Assembly (NCBI GenBank): GCA_029858505.1
Contig: JAOUEW010000001.1
Location: forward strand, 558,001 to 622,000
Reading direction: 5' to 3'
DNA from: Deltaproteobacteria bacterium
GTDB taxonomy: Bacteria > SAR324 > JACQKK01
DNA length: 64,000 nucleotides
Numbering within the stretch: position 1 is the stretch's first letter; each line of letters begins with the position of its first letter. Positions 1 to 8,847 of the stretch are shown here, in pieces. A model generated the notes under the pieces. It was not told where the DNA came from, did not search any database, and saw only the letters and a list, made by a program, of their open reading frames with translations. A program made the position numbers and the translations under genes.

Positions 1-3000
1 CTCCAGGTTTTCGATTCCCCACAGGGTCAAGCCGGGCAGCAACCACTGGGCGGCTTGGGCGCTCCATTCCAGCCACATCACCGCCGGAATCACCGGCTCT
101 GGGGCACCAAAGGCATTCTCCAAGGCGTGGTCCTTCAGCCAGGGAGACTGGGCGGGGTCCAGCGCAAACCGCAGCTCGGCCAGGGCGCCGGGCCGCCAAC
201 CCAACACCTGTTCAAAAGGCGGGGGCAAGGGCGGCAATACAGCCCCGGCAGGCAGGGGCGGCACCAACGGCCAGGCCCCGTCGGTCAACTCTGAGGAAAG
301 GTCTCCCGTCCGGCCAGACAGCACCACTTCCAGGGGGGGGCGGCCCCACCCCAATTCTTGCAGCAACAGGTCCACTCCCCGCTGGGGGGTCATGGGGGTC
401 ACGTTCCGTTCCATCAGCAGCCGGTCCGCGCCACCGCGGGCGGCCATGCCCACCTCGGCCCACAGGGTGTAATCCAGGGCCGCCACCCGGGTGCCAGGGT
501 GCACCGCTTGATAGGCCTGGGCCAGCCCCACGGCCACCCCGTTGCCGGCGGCGTAGTCGGCCTGGCCAGGGTTGCCCAGCCGGCCCGCCAATGAAGTAAA
601 CACAATACAAAACTTAGGAGACTCCCGCTGAAAGGCGTGGAGCAGATGGAACAACCCCCTGGCTTTCACATCCATCACCCGGTCAAAAGATTCGGGGGTC
701 TTGTTCTCCAGGGCTTGGTCTTCAATGCTGCCCGCGGCAAACACCAGCCCCTGCACCGGGCCCAGCCCCCCCGCCACCGCCGCCGACAGGGCCAAGGCTT
801 GGTCCGGGTCCCGCACATCGCAAGATAGATAATGGGCCTCGGCGCCTTGGCGGCGCAGGTCTTCCAGGGTGGCCCGGATATCCCGGCGGGCGTCCTCGCT
901 GCCGGGCTGTTCGCCCTGGGGATGCAGGGAGGTGCGCCCCAGCAAAATCAACCGCCGGCAGCCCAGGGCCGCCAACTGACGGGCGGTTTGGGCACCCGCC
1001 CCCCGCCCGCCCCCGGCCACCACCACGGCCCCCAGGGGGTCCAAACTCCAGGCCGGGGGGGCCGATAGGTCCAGGGGGTCTGGCTGAAGTTGAAACGCAA
1101 ACCGGCCCTGGGGTCCCAGGCCCACCTCCACCGGGGTCTCCCGGCCCGCTTCGGCCAGAATCCAGGCGGCGGTCTGGGCGGGGTCTGCCGCCGGGTGGCC
1201 GTGAATCACCTTGGCCCGCAGGCTGGCCCATTCCCGGGCCAGGGTTTTCACCACCCCGGCCATGCCTTGGGCCAAGGCTTGCTCTGGTCCCACGGGCGTG
1301 GACCCGGCGCCTTCCAGGCCCAGGGTTTCTCCCCCGGCGGTGGCCGCCACAAACAGCCCACCAGCCAGGTCTGCCTCCAGGGCCCGGGCCAGCCACCAGG
1401 CGCTCTTGACCCCCAGGTTCAGCCGTTTCTCCCAGGTGCGGGGTTCCATGGCCAACCAGTGAATTTCCTCCGTCCGCGCGCCCAGGGGAGCCAGGTGAAA
1501 CACCCAGGCCACCGGCCCCAGGCTTTCGCGAACGCGCTCGGCCAGCAAGACGGCATCTTCTGGGCCGTTCCAGGCCATGGGGAAGGTGTGAATCTCCCCG
1601 GAGGATTCCGCCAGGGTTTCGGTCAAGGTTTCGGATGAGAGATTCCCTTGCGTTTGTTGTTCCACCGCCAGGGCCACCCGGGCCCCCTGTTGGGCCAGGG
1701 AGCGAGCCAGGGCCAGGGCCGCGCCCTGGGGGTCCGCGGTGATCAGCACCACGCCCTGGGGCATGACCAGCGGGCCGGGGCTGGTTTCCGGCAGGGGGGT
1801 GGGGGTGATTTTCCAGCGGATGACCGGCTGGGCCATGGGGCCGGGGCAAGGTTCTGCGGCCAGAGTGGCGTCCACGGGTTCAACATTCCGTGATTCTAGA
1901 GAAGCACCGGCGGCTGGTGAGGAAGAAATGGATTCTGACAGGCCCCCCAGGGCGTGGACCACCTGCCGGCTGAGGGCCCGCAGGGTGGGGGCGTCTTTCA
2001 GGCGCAGGTTGTTTTGGGGGGGCAGGGCGTATTCCTGGCGGAGCCGGGCGGCCACCTGGGCCTGCTTGATGGTGTCAATGCCCAGGTCGGTTTCCAGGTC
2101 CAGGTCCGGCCCCAACAGGGCCGGGTCATACCCGGTCTGTTCCGCCACCAATGCGGTCACCCGGGCCAATACCTGGGTTTCTTGTTCAGAGTCTTCCTCG
2201 TTCTCCCAGTCCTCCGTGATCCCCGTCTCCTCTTTCTCTTCTTTCTCTCCTTGAGCCATGGCCCAGGCTGGCTTTCCGGGCAGTTCCTCTGGGGCCGAAA
2301 CCTGCAGGGCCACGGGGGCTTCCGGCGCTTCCGGCGCTTCCGGCGCTTCTCCCTGGGGTTCCGCCACAGGATGTTGATCCCACCAAGAGGCGTCTCGGGG
2401 ATCCAGCTCTGAGGTTGTTTCTGCCTGGGGTTCCACCGGCAGGGGGGCCAGGGGGGGCAGTTCCACCGGGCCGCTCCAGGGTTCTGGGGTTTCCGGCGCG
2501 GGGATTTCTAGGGCGAGCTTGACCAACGGCTTGTCTTTGGCTGGCAGCACCCAGTTGTCGGTGCGTTCGATCACTTCGATAGGCCCCAGGGTCAGGGCGG
2601 CCAGCTCTCGGTCTTCGTTCGTCAGGGCGGGGTCTTCCTGGGATGGGCTGGGAACGGTGGACAGTTCCGCCGCCAGGTCCATCACCGAATGGTCGGACAG
2701 GCTGGGGGTTTCGCCCCATTCTTCGCTGATCTTTGGGGTTGCATGAACGGCAGATGGCACCTGGGGTTGGTACAGCGTGATGGGAAGGGGTTTCCCCTGC
2801 TCTGGGCTGCCGGGGGTCACCCGCAGGGTGCGCTGCTCCACCGAAGCCTTGGGCCAGGGGTATCCGGTCATCAGGGCCAGCCAGCCCCGATAGGTCTCGG
2901 GGTGGATGATCCGGTCTTCGTGGCGGCTCTCTCGCCGCACCAGGGTGAAGGCCGTTTGCGAGCCAAACCCGGCGGCAAAGCGCAGGGCGTATTCCAGGTT

Positions 3001-4500
3001 TTGGTTTTCTCCCCGAGACAAGCGGATGCCCTCCAGGGCCGGGTCGGCGGTCACATGGGCGGGAACTGGCGGGGCCTTTCCCGCTTGCAGGGCCCTCAGG
3101 GCCATCACGTCTTCAATCCCGGCCCCCTGGGCGTGACCGGTCAGGGCCTTGGTGTTGGTCACGGTGATTTGGGTCCAGTTTTGGCCAAACACCCGTTGCA
3201 GGGCCTGGACCTCGGTTTGGGCGCAGCCGCCTTTGGCCGGGGTGTAGGGTTCGTGAGACATATACAACAAGGCGGGGGCCATGGCGGCCCGGTTCAGGCC
3301 GTGTTCCTGTTCCATCTGGCGGATGAACCGCTCCATCTCATCGGCCACATGGGCCGGGTCCAGGTTGGTGAGATGATGGGCGCTGTTGGCCAAGTGGGTT
3401 CCCAGCAGCGTAGCCATGGGTTCCACCCCCCGTGCCAGGGCCGACGAGGCCCGCTCCACCACCAGGGCGGTGGCCCCCATGCCTAGCACCGTGCCGTGGC
3501 GGCGGGGGTCAAACGGCAGCGCGGCAAGTTCTGGGGTGCCTTCGGTGGAGGCTATGCCAGCGGCCTGAAAGGCCGGGCCGAACCACTCCAACAAGGTGGG
3601 AGACGTCACGTCGTCGGCGGCCAGCACCACCACCCGTTCGGCTCGGCCCGCCGTCAGCAGGTCTTGGGCCAGGGCCAGGGCCGCGGCCGAGGAGGCGCAG
3701 GCGGCGTTGATTTGCAGGTTGGGCCCCTGGGCCTTCACCAGTTGGGCGAACAGGCTGTTGCCCATGCAAACGTATTCTTTTAGCAGGCGGTTGTTGAACC
3801 GATAGCTCGGTTCGGTATCGGGGCTGGCATGCAGCTGCTCCCACTTGGCCCAGGCCCGGATAAACCAGCGGTCGGCGGTTTCTCGCTCTTCCACCGTGGC
3901 GGCGGAACGCAGGCGGTCCAGGTAGGCCATGCGCAGGTCTTCGGCGGGAACACGGTTGCCCGCCTGATGAAACCGGTTCACCTCTCCAATCAGTTTATCC
4001 AGCCCCGGATAAATGGAGGCGAACACCACGGCGGTGCCTTCCCGCAGGGGGACAGGCAAAGCCCACCCCTCTGGCAGGCGGCTGCCATCGCTTAAGGTGC
4101 GGGTTTGGTCTTGCAAAGGAATACCGGCGTCGCGCAGGGCTTCCAGCCCCGCCGCCACGGCCAGTTGATAGGCGGGGTCCGCCTGGTGCAGCCAGTCGTG
4201 GGGCAGCCCCCAATCCGTCAGGTCAAACGTTCCCCGGCGGCTGGCCAGTTTCACGGCCTGCTCTGGGGTGGTTACGTCCACCAGCCGCCCTTCGCCGTCT
4301 TCGTCTTTTTCCAGGCGTTGAATGTTTTTGGCCACCATCCGGTTCACGTCTTCCGAGGGCAGGGATTCCATCCTGTGTTCTCCGGCCAGCAGGCTGGCGG
4401 CCCCCTGGGGGTCGAACATGTCCCGCTCCCGCCCGGGCAAACCCAGGGCGGCTCCGGTAATAACCAATGGATCGTTTGAACCGAAGGGAAAGGTTTTCAC
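1..4500 (-). CDS. Type I polyketide/fatty-acid synthase subunit, KS-ACP-KR-DH (partial, runs off left edge)
   Basis: Open frame from a GTG at 4500 to the window edge (1500 codons, no stop). The GTG overlaps the TGA of the upstream KS-KS-AT gene (GTGA), so the two are translationally coupled. Domain order: a divergent ketosynthase with Cys268 in NAACASSAAA, His in YMSHEPYT and His in TNTKALTGHAQGAG; a Pro/Glu-rich linker; a carrier domain near residue 810 with motif DLGIDTIKQAQ; a ketoreductase with a structural subdomain (GVVLITADPQG), a cofactor loop (VVVAGGGRGAGAQ) and a catalytic stretch FTSLAGRLGNPGQADYAAGN; and the beginning of a hotdog dehydratase-like domain (SPWLKDHALENAFG). It should elongate, reduce and dehydrate acyl chains with its partner. 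Odd: the carrier site carries Thr (bases 2071-2073) instead of the usual phosphopantetheinylated Ser. The architecture recalls PfaA/PUFA-type synthases, but the product is unknown. Confidence 0.9.
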   Translation of the reverse strand, partial: MKTFPFGSNDPLVITGAALGLPGRERDMFDPQGAASLLAGEHRMESLPSEDVNRMVAKNIQRLEKDEDGEGRLVDVTTPEQAVKLASRRGTFDLTDWGLPHDWLHQADPAYQLAVAAGLEALRDAGIPLQDQTRTLSDGSRLPEGWALPVPLREGTAVVFASIYPGLDKLIGEVNRFHQAGNRVPAEDLRMAYLDRLRSAATVEERETADRWFIRAWAKWEQLHASPDTEPSYRFNNRLLKEYVCMGNSLFAQLVKAQGPNLQINAACASSAAALALAQDLLTAGRAERVVVLAADDVTSPTLLEWFGPAFQAAGIASTEGTPELAALPFDPRRHGTVLGMGATALVVERASSALARGVEPMATLLGTHLANSAHHLTNLDPAHVADEMERFIRQMEQEHGLNRAAMAPALLYMSHEPYTPAKGGCAQTEVQALQRVFGQNWTQITVTNTKALTGHAQGAGIEDVMALRALQAGKAPPVPAHVTADPALEGIRLSRGENQNLEYALRFAAGFGSQTAFTLVRRESRHEDRIIHPETYRGWLALMTGYPWPKASVEQRTLRVTPGSPEQGKPLPITLYQPQVPSAVHATPKISEEWGETPSLSDHSVMDLAAELSTVPSPSQEDPALTNEDRELAALTLGPIEVIERTDNWVLPAKDKPLVKLALEIPAPETPEPWSGPVELPPLAPLPVEPQAETTSELDPRDASWWDQHPVAEPQGEAPEAPEAPEAPVALQVSAPEELPGKPAWAMAQGEKEEKEETGITEDWENEEDSEQETQVLARVTALVAEQTGYDPALLGPDLDLETDLGIDTIKQAQVAARLRQEYALPPQNNLRLKDAPTLRALSRQVVHALGGLSESISSSPAAGASLESRNVEPVDATLAAEPCPGPMAQPVIRWKITPTPLPETSPGPLVMPQGVVLITADPQGAALALARSLAQQGARVALAVEQQTQGNLSSETLTETLAESSGEIHTFPMAWNGPEDAVLLAERVRESLGPVAWVFHLAPLGARTEEIHWLAMEPRTWEKRLNLGVKSAWWLARALEADLAGGLFVAATAGGETLGLEGAGSTPVGPEQALAQGMAGVVKTLAREWASLRAKVIHGHPAADPAQTAAWILAEAGRETPVEVGLGPQGRFAFQLQPDPLDLSAPPAWSLDPLGAVVVAGGGRGAGAQTARQLAALGCRRLILLGRTSLHPQGEQPGSEDARRDIRATLEDLRRQGAEAHYLSCDVRDPDQALALSAAVAGGLGPVQGLVFAAGSIEDQALENKTPESFDRVMDVKARGLFHLLHAFQRESPKFCIVFTSLAGRLGNPGQADYAAGNGVAVGLAQAYQAVHPGTRVAALDYTLWAEVGMAARGGADRLLMERNVTPMTPQRGVDLLLQELGWGRPPLEVVLSGRTGDLSSELTDGAWPLVPPLPAGAVLPPLPPPFEQVLGWRPGALAELRFALDPAQSPWLKDHALENAFGAPEPVIPAVMWLEWSAQAAQWLLPGLTLWGIENLE

Positions 4501-7500
4501 GTGGACCTGTGGTGAATGCGTTGAGGGGTTCCGGCACGCCAGCCCAGCGGCAGCCGTTCCTCCCGAAGGTGAAGGCCCGCTTGACGCAGCCCTTCCAGAA
4601 ACCGCTTGAAAAACGCTTCTTCTCCCCCTTTGGGATGCAGCATGGACAAGGCGGCGTGGGGCTCCAGGGGGTGGAGGTCCTGTTTGCCTCGGGTATCCAG
4701 GGTATCGGCCACAAACGAAGCCAGGGCCTTCTTGGGACCCACTTCAATGAACACCCGGGTGCCGTCATCGTACAACGAATTGACCATCCGAATGAAGTCT
4801 ACAGGTTTTTCCAGTTGATCCAGCAAATTTTCCAACATGCGCTCCCGGCAGTCTTCTCCCGGCATGTAATAACGCCCATCCACCGAAGACAGCACGGGAA
4901 CCCGTGGGCTGCGGGGGTGAAGCCCCGCCAACCCCTGGGCCATGGCGGGGCGCAGGGCCCCCGCCAGTTGAGAGTGAAACGCCCCATGGATGGGCAGGGG
5001 AAAGGCTTCCAGACCCTCTTCGCTCAGGCGGGCCACGGCGGCCTGAACCGCTGGGGTCTCGCCAGAAAGCACGGTTTGGTGGGGGCTGTTGCGGTTGGCC
5101 ACGGCCACGTATCCCTTCAGCCCAGCCAACAGGGGTTCCACCTGGGCCGCCGGGGCCATCACCACCGCCATGATGCCGGCATCGGCCCCCCGGGCGGCCA
5201 GGGCCCAGCTCTCCCGCCCCCGCAGGGCCGTGACCCGCAGGGCCTGCCCAAAGGGCACCGCTCCGGCGGCCACCAGGGCGGCGTATTCTCCCAGGCTGTG
5301 CCCGGCCATGGCGTCTGGCACAATGCCCAGCCATTCCAACAGCCGCTGGCAGGCCACCTCCACCGCCAGCAGCACGGGCTGCAAAACGCCCCCTTCCAAC
5401 AAGCGCTCCTCCACCCATTGGGAGGATTCTCCCGGCGCTGGCAGCAGAAGTTGTTCCAGGGTGCGCCCCAGCAGGGGAAGCAGCACTTCATCGGCTTCCT
5501 CGAAGGTTTCCCGCACCAGGGGGAATTTTTCCAGCAGCAGGTGGGCCATGCCCGCGTATTGCGAGCCCTGCCCAGGGAACAAGAACACCACCCGCAGGGG
5601 GTCGGCGGGGGCCAGCGGGGCGGACCCCCCGGCAGATTCTAGCACGGCGTGCCAGTTGGTGCCCCCAAAACCAAAGGCCGAAACCCCCGCCCGCAGGGGC
5701 ATGGCCGGGGGCTGCTCAGAACCTGGATTGCGGACGGGAAACCAGGGACCCGCCATCAGGGGCAGGCGAAAGCGGCCCTCGGCCCCCAGGCGTTCCACTT
5801 GCAGCAGGGGGTGGGGCAGCCTGTGCAAAGGGGGAAGGAGCTGGTGGTGAATGGCCAGCACGGCCTTCAACACCCCGGCGGCCCCGGCGGCCCCCAGGGT
5901 GTGGCCAATGCTCCCCTTCACCGCCCCCAGGGCCGGGGGGGGGAAATTCCGTGCCCCCTCGGGGGGGGAAAACACGCGCTCCACCGCCAACAGTTCGGCG
6001 GCGTCACCGGCCTGGGTGCCGGTGGCATGGCATTCCACCAGCCCCGCCGAGGCCGGGGGCAGCCCGGCTTGGTGCCAGGCCCGCTCCATGGCCAACATTT
6101 GACTAGCCGTGTCTGGCGTCATCATGGCGTGGCCGCGGCCGTCGCTGGACCCCCCCACCCCCTTCAGGCAGGCGTACACCCGGTCTCCGGCGGCCCGAGC
6201 ATCGGCCAGCCGCTTTAGCACAAACACCACGGCGCCCTCCCCCGGCACCACCCCATCGGCCCAGGCGCTCAAGGGGGGCTCGCCTTGGGAGGACAGGGCC
6301 CGGCAGCGGGCAAACTCCACAAAGGTGGTGGGGGTGGTGCCCGCCGAGAACCCCCCGGCCAGCACCCGGTTCCACTTGCCCAGCCGCAGCCCCCGCGCCG
6401 CCCAGTCCAGGGCGGCCAGCCCAGAGCCGCAGGCCGCATCCACCACCACATGGGGGCCTTTGATGTCCAGGGCCTTGGCCAGCCGGGCCGGGCCAATGCT
6501 GGGAGAATACCCCAGAATGGTGTCTTCGTTGATCTCTGGGTGCCCGGCCAGCACCTGGGCCTGGGCCTGGCTCGCCAGCACAGCCCAGTCGGCGGGAGAC
6601 AGCCCCGCCAGGGGCGCCCTGGCCGCCCAGGCCTGGAAGCGCTGGGCGTTTAACCGCAGAGCCGTGGACCAGGCTTGCTCCAGGCAGCCCCCGGTGTTCC
6701 CCAGCACCAGGGCGGTGTGGTGGGGATGGTTGGTGGGGTGAGCGTGCTCCTCTTGCGGATGGGCGGAGTCGTCCAGGGCTTGCTGGGCGGCGTGGAGGAA
6801 CAGCTTCTGGGCCCGGTCGGTGCGCAGCCGAGCCGAGGGCGCCAGGGGGATATGGGTGGCGATCTCTGGGGTTTCAGCCACCACCGCACCGATGCACCCA
6901 TAAGACGTGTCGGGCCGGGCCGGGTCCAGTTGATGAAACAGTTCCACTTTGTTGAACCACCGTTCCGCCGGCAGGGGCCCCATGGCCGAGTGATGCCGGG
7001 TGAGGTTCTCCCAAAATTCCTGGGGGTTCGCTGCCCCCGGCAGCAGGGCCCCCAGCCCCACCACGGCCACGGGTTCTCTGGAGGCCGGAGCTTGCCGCTG
7101 GGGCGGGTCTGACCGGTCGGCAGTTGTGGGGGGCCGGGGTGCCCGTGCCGGCCAAGCGGGGGAGGGCCAGCCCTCCAGAATGGCGTGGAAGTAACTGCCC
7201 CCAAAGCCGAAGGACGAAACCCCCGCCAGCCGGGGCCGGGCGGTGGTGTCTCCGGCCTGGGGTTTGGGCCAGGGCAGGGGGCGGGTGGCCACCCGCGGGG
7301 CCCCCGGCCGGGCCAAGGCGGCGATGGGGCTGTGGTGGTTGCGGGTGGGGGGAATGACCCCCTGGTGCAGGGCCAGCACGGCCTTCATCATGCCAGCGGC
7401 ACCGGCCCCCCCCATCAGGTGGCCCAGCTGGCTTTTCACCGCCCCCAGCCACAGGGCGCCCCCAGGCCGCCCCCCGGCCTCTAACTGATAGGCCAGGGCC

Positions 7501-8678
7501 AGGGCTTGCAGTTCCAGGGGGTCCCCCACCGGGGTGCCCGCCCCATGGGCCTCCACAAAATCCACCGCCTGGGGAGACACCCCGGCGGCGGCCAAGGCCC
7601 GGCTCATGGCCAGGGCCTGAGAGGCCGGGTTGGGGGCGGCCATGCCCCCGGCCCGTCCGTCGCTGGCGGAACCCACCCCCCGCACCAGGGCGTAAATGGG
7701 GTTGCCGTCGGTCAGGGCATCTTCCAGCCGCTTCAGCAAAAAGAACCCGGCCCCCTCCCCCAGCACAAAGCCGTCGGCGTTCTGATCAAACGGCTTCACG
7801 CAACTGGGAGACATGCCCTGAAACTTGGAAAAACTCACGAAGAACCGGGGGTCCATCATGGCGTTGGCCCCTCCGGCCAGGGCCAGGTCCCAGTCTCCCG
7901 CCAGCAGGCCGTCTACCGCGGCGTCTACCGCCGCCAGGCTGGAGGCACAGGCGGCATCCACCACAAAGCTGGGGCCCCGCAGGCCAAACACCCCCGCCAC
8001 CCGCCCCGCCGCCACGTTGGGCAGCACCCCCGCCAGGCTGTCTTCGGTCAACTCTGGCAGCCCTTCGGTCAGCCCGGCCTGGGCTTGGCGAAAGGCTTCC
8101 TCCGCCAGGCTTTTTTCCACCCCGTGTTGCAGCAGGGCCGCGCGCAGGGCATCGGCGAACAGGGGGCTTTGCATCCGCCAGTCATACAGGCCGTCCCGCT
8201 CCACCCGCCCCGACGCTGCCCCCAAAATCACCGCCGTGCGCTCCCGGGGCAGTTCCAGGCTCCAGGTGTCTTCTCCCGGTGTGCCCCCGGCCTTGCGGGG
8301 GGCCTCCATGGCGGGAAAGGGGCGGTAGCCCCCCCGGCGCAGGGCCTCTAAGGCCGCCGCCACCGCCATCACCTGCAGCCGGTCCAGTTGCGCCGCGGTG
8401 CGGGGGGGAACCCGCAGGGCCGCCGGGTCCAGGGGAATCTCTGAAACGAACCCACCCATTTTTCCCAGGCTTTTTTCCGGGGCCTGGGGGTTGGGGTCAT
8501 AAAATATATCCGTGTCCCAACGGTCGGGGGGAACCTCGGACAAGCAGCTTTCTCCCTTCTTCAGGCGCTCCCAAAAAGCCGCCACGTCGGGGGCCTTGGG
8601 AAACACGCACCCCAGACCCACCACCGCGATGGGCTGGGGCTGCCGCCACAACAAAGAAGGTGCGCCGGAAGAGGGCAT
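4497..8678 (-). CDS. Type I polyketide/fatty-acid synthase subunit, KS-KS-AT
   Basis: 1393 residues, ATG start. Two tandem ketosynthase domains and a C-terminal acyltransferase are visible. KS1 (about 15-505) has Cys244 in VDAACASSLAA, His378 in EAHGAGT and His420 in GHLMGGAGAAG. KS2 (about 535-1020) has Cys750 in VDAACGSGLAA, His884 in ECHATGT and His926 in GHTLGAAGAAG. Both triads look complete. The AT (about 1030-1340) has FLFPGQGSQYAGM, Ser1128 in GHSLGEYAAL and GAFHSQ. No carrier domain is present in this protein, so it must use a carrier in trans, most simply that of the overlapping downstream gene. Tandem KS domains with one AT are seen in PUFA-type and related iterative synthases; one KS may serve initiation or chain-length control (inference). 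It acts in the cytoplasm. It is the first gene of the visible operon. Confidence 0.92.
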   Translation of the reverse strand: MPSSGAPSLLWRQPQPIAVVGLGCVFPKAPDVAAFWERLKKGESCLSEVPPDRWDTDIFYDPNPQAPEKSLGKMGGFVSEIPLDPAALRVPPRTAAQLDRLQVMAVAAALEALRRGGYRPFPAMEAPRKAGGTPGEDTWSLELPRERTAVILGAASGRVERDGLYDWRMQSPLFADALRAALLQHGVEKSLAEEAFRQAQAGLTEGLPELTEDSLAGVLPNVAAGRVAGVFGLRGPSFVVDAACASSLAAVDAAVDGLLAGDWDLALAGGANAMMDPRFFVSFSKFQGMSPSCVKPFDQNADGFVLGEGAGFFLLKRLEDALTDGNPIYALVRGVGSASDGRAGGMAAPNPASQALAMSRALAAAGVSPQAVDFVEAHGAGTPVGDPLELQALALAYQLEAGGRPGGALWLGAVKSQLGHLMGGAGAAGMMKAVLALHQGVIPPTRNHHSPIAALARPGAPRVATRPLPWPKPQAGDTTARPRLAGVSSFGFGGSYFHAILEGWPSPAWPARAPRPPTTADRSDPPQRQAPASREPVAVVGLGALLPGAANPQEFWENLTRHHSAMGPLPAERWFNKVELFHQLDPARPDTSYGCIGAVVAETPEIATHIPLAPSARLRTDRAQKLFLHAAQQALDDSAHPQEEHAHPTNHPHHTALVLGNTGGCLEQAWSTALRLNAQRFQAWAARAPLAGLSPADWAVLASQAQAQVLAGHPEINEDTILGYSPSIGPARLAKALDIKGPHVVVDAACGSGLAALDWAARGLRLGKWNRVLAGGFSAGTTPTTFVEFARCRALSSQGEPPLSAWADGVVPGEGAVVFVLKRLADARAAGDRVYACLKGVGGSSDGRGHAMMTPDTASQMLAMERAWHQAGLPPASAGLVECHATGTQAGDAAELLAVERVFSPPEGARNFPPPALGAVKGSIGHTLGAAGAAGVLKAVLAIHHQLLPPLHRLPHPLLQVERLGAEGRFRLPLMAGPWFPVRNPGSEQPPAMPLRAGVSAFGFGGTNWHAVLESAGGSAPLAPADPLRVVFLFPGQGSQYAGMAHLLLEKFPLVRETFEEADEVLLPLLGRTLEQLLLPAPGESSQWVEERLLEGGVLQPVLLAVEVACQRLLEWLGIVPDAMAGHSLGEYAALVAAGAVPFGQALRVTALRGRESWALAARGADAGIMAVVMAPAAQVEPLLAGLKGYVAVANRNSPHQTVLSGETPAVQAAVARLSEEGLEAFPLPIHGAFHSQLAGALRPAMAQGLAGLHPRSPRVPVLSSVDGRYYMPGEDCRERMLENLLDQLEKPVDFIRMVNSLYDDGTRVFIEVGPKKALASFVADTLDTRGKQDLHPLEPHAALSMLHPKGGEEAFFKRFLEGLRQAGLHLREERLPLGWRAGTPQRIHHRST

Positions 8679-8792
8679 GGGCTTTCCTTTGAAAAGCCGG
8701 GTTGAGGGGGGTTCAATCCCCTACCATACGGGAGGTGCCACGGCGATGCCAGAGGGGGGGATTGGAGGCAGCGGGCGGCTGGGGGGAGAAAA

Positions 8793-8820
8793 AAAGCCCA
8801 GGGGGTTAGCCCTGGGCTTT
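8793..8820 (-). terminator. Rho-independent terminator of the repeat lipoprotein gene
   Basis: An 11-bp perfect stem, AAAGCCCAGGG paired with CCCTGGGCTTT, encloses a 6-base loop. On the minus strand a T-run follows the stem. It lies 27 bp past the stop of the lipoprotein gene and separates it from the megasynthase operon. Confidence 0.85.
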
Positions 8821-8847
8821 GATGGGATGATGAAGCAAAGCGTGTTG

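Noticed and set aside
722-1849. Long minus-strand frame of 375 codons inside the megasynthase
   Set aside because: It is a Gly/Pro/Arg-rich shadow in another frame; the continuous frame from 4500 to the left edge carries ACP, KR and DH motifs.
4467-5642. Plus-strand frame of 391 codons
   Set aside because: Antisense shadow of the KS-KS-AT gene; composition is Gln/His/Gly-rich with no motifs.
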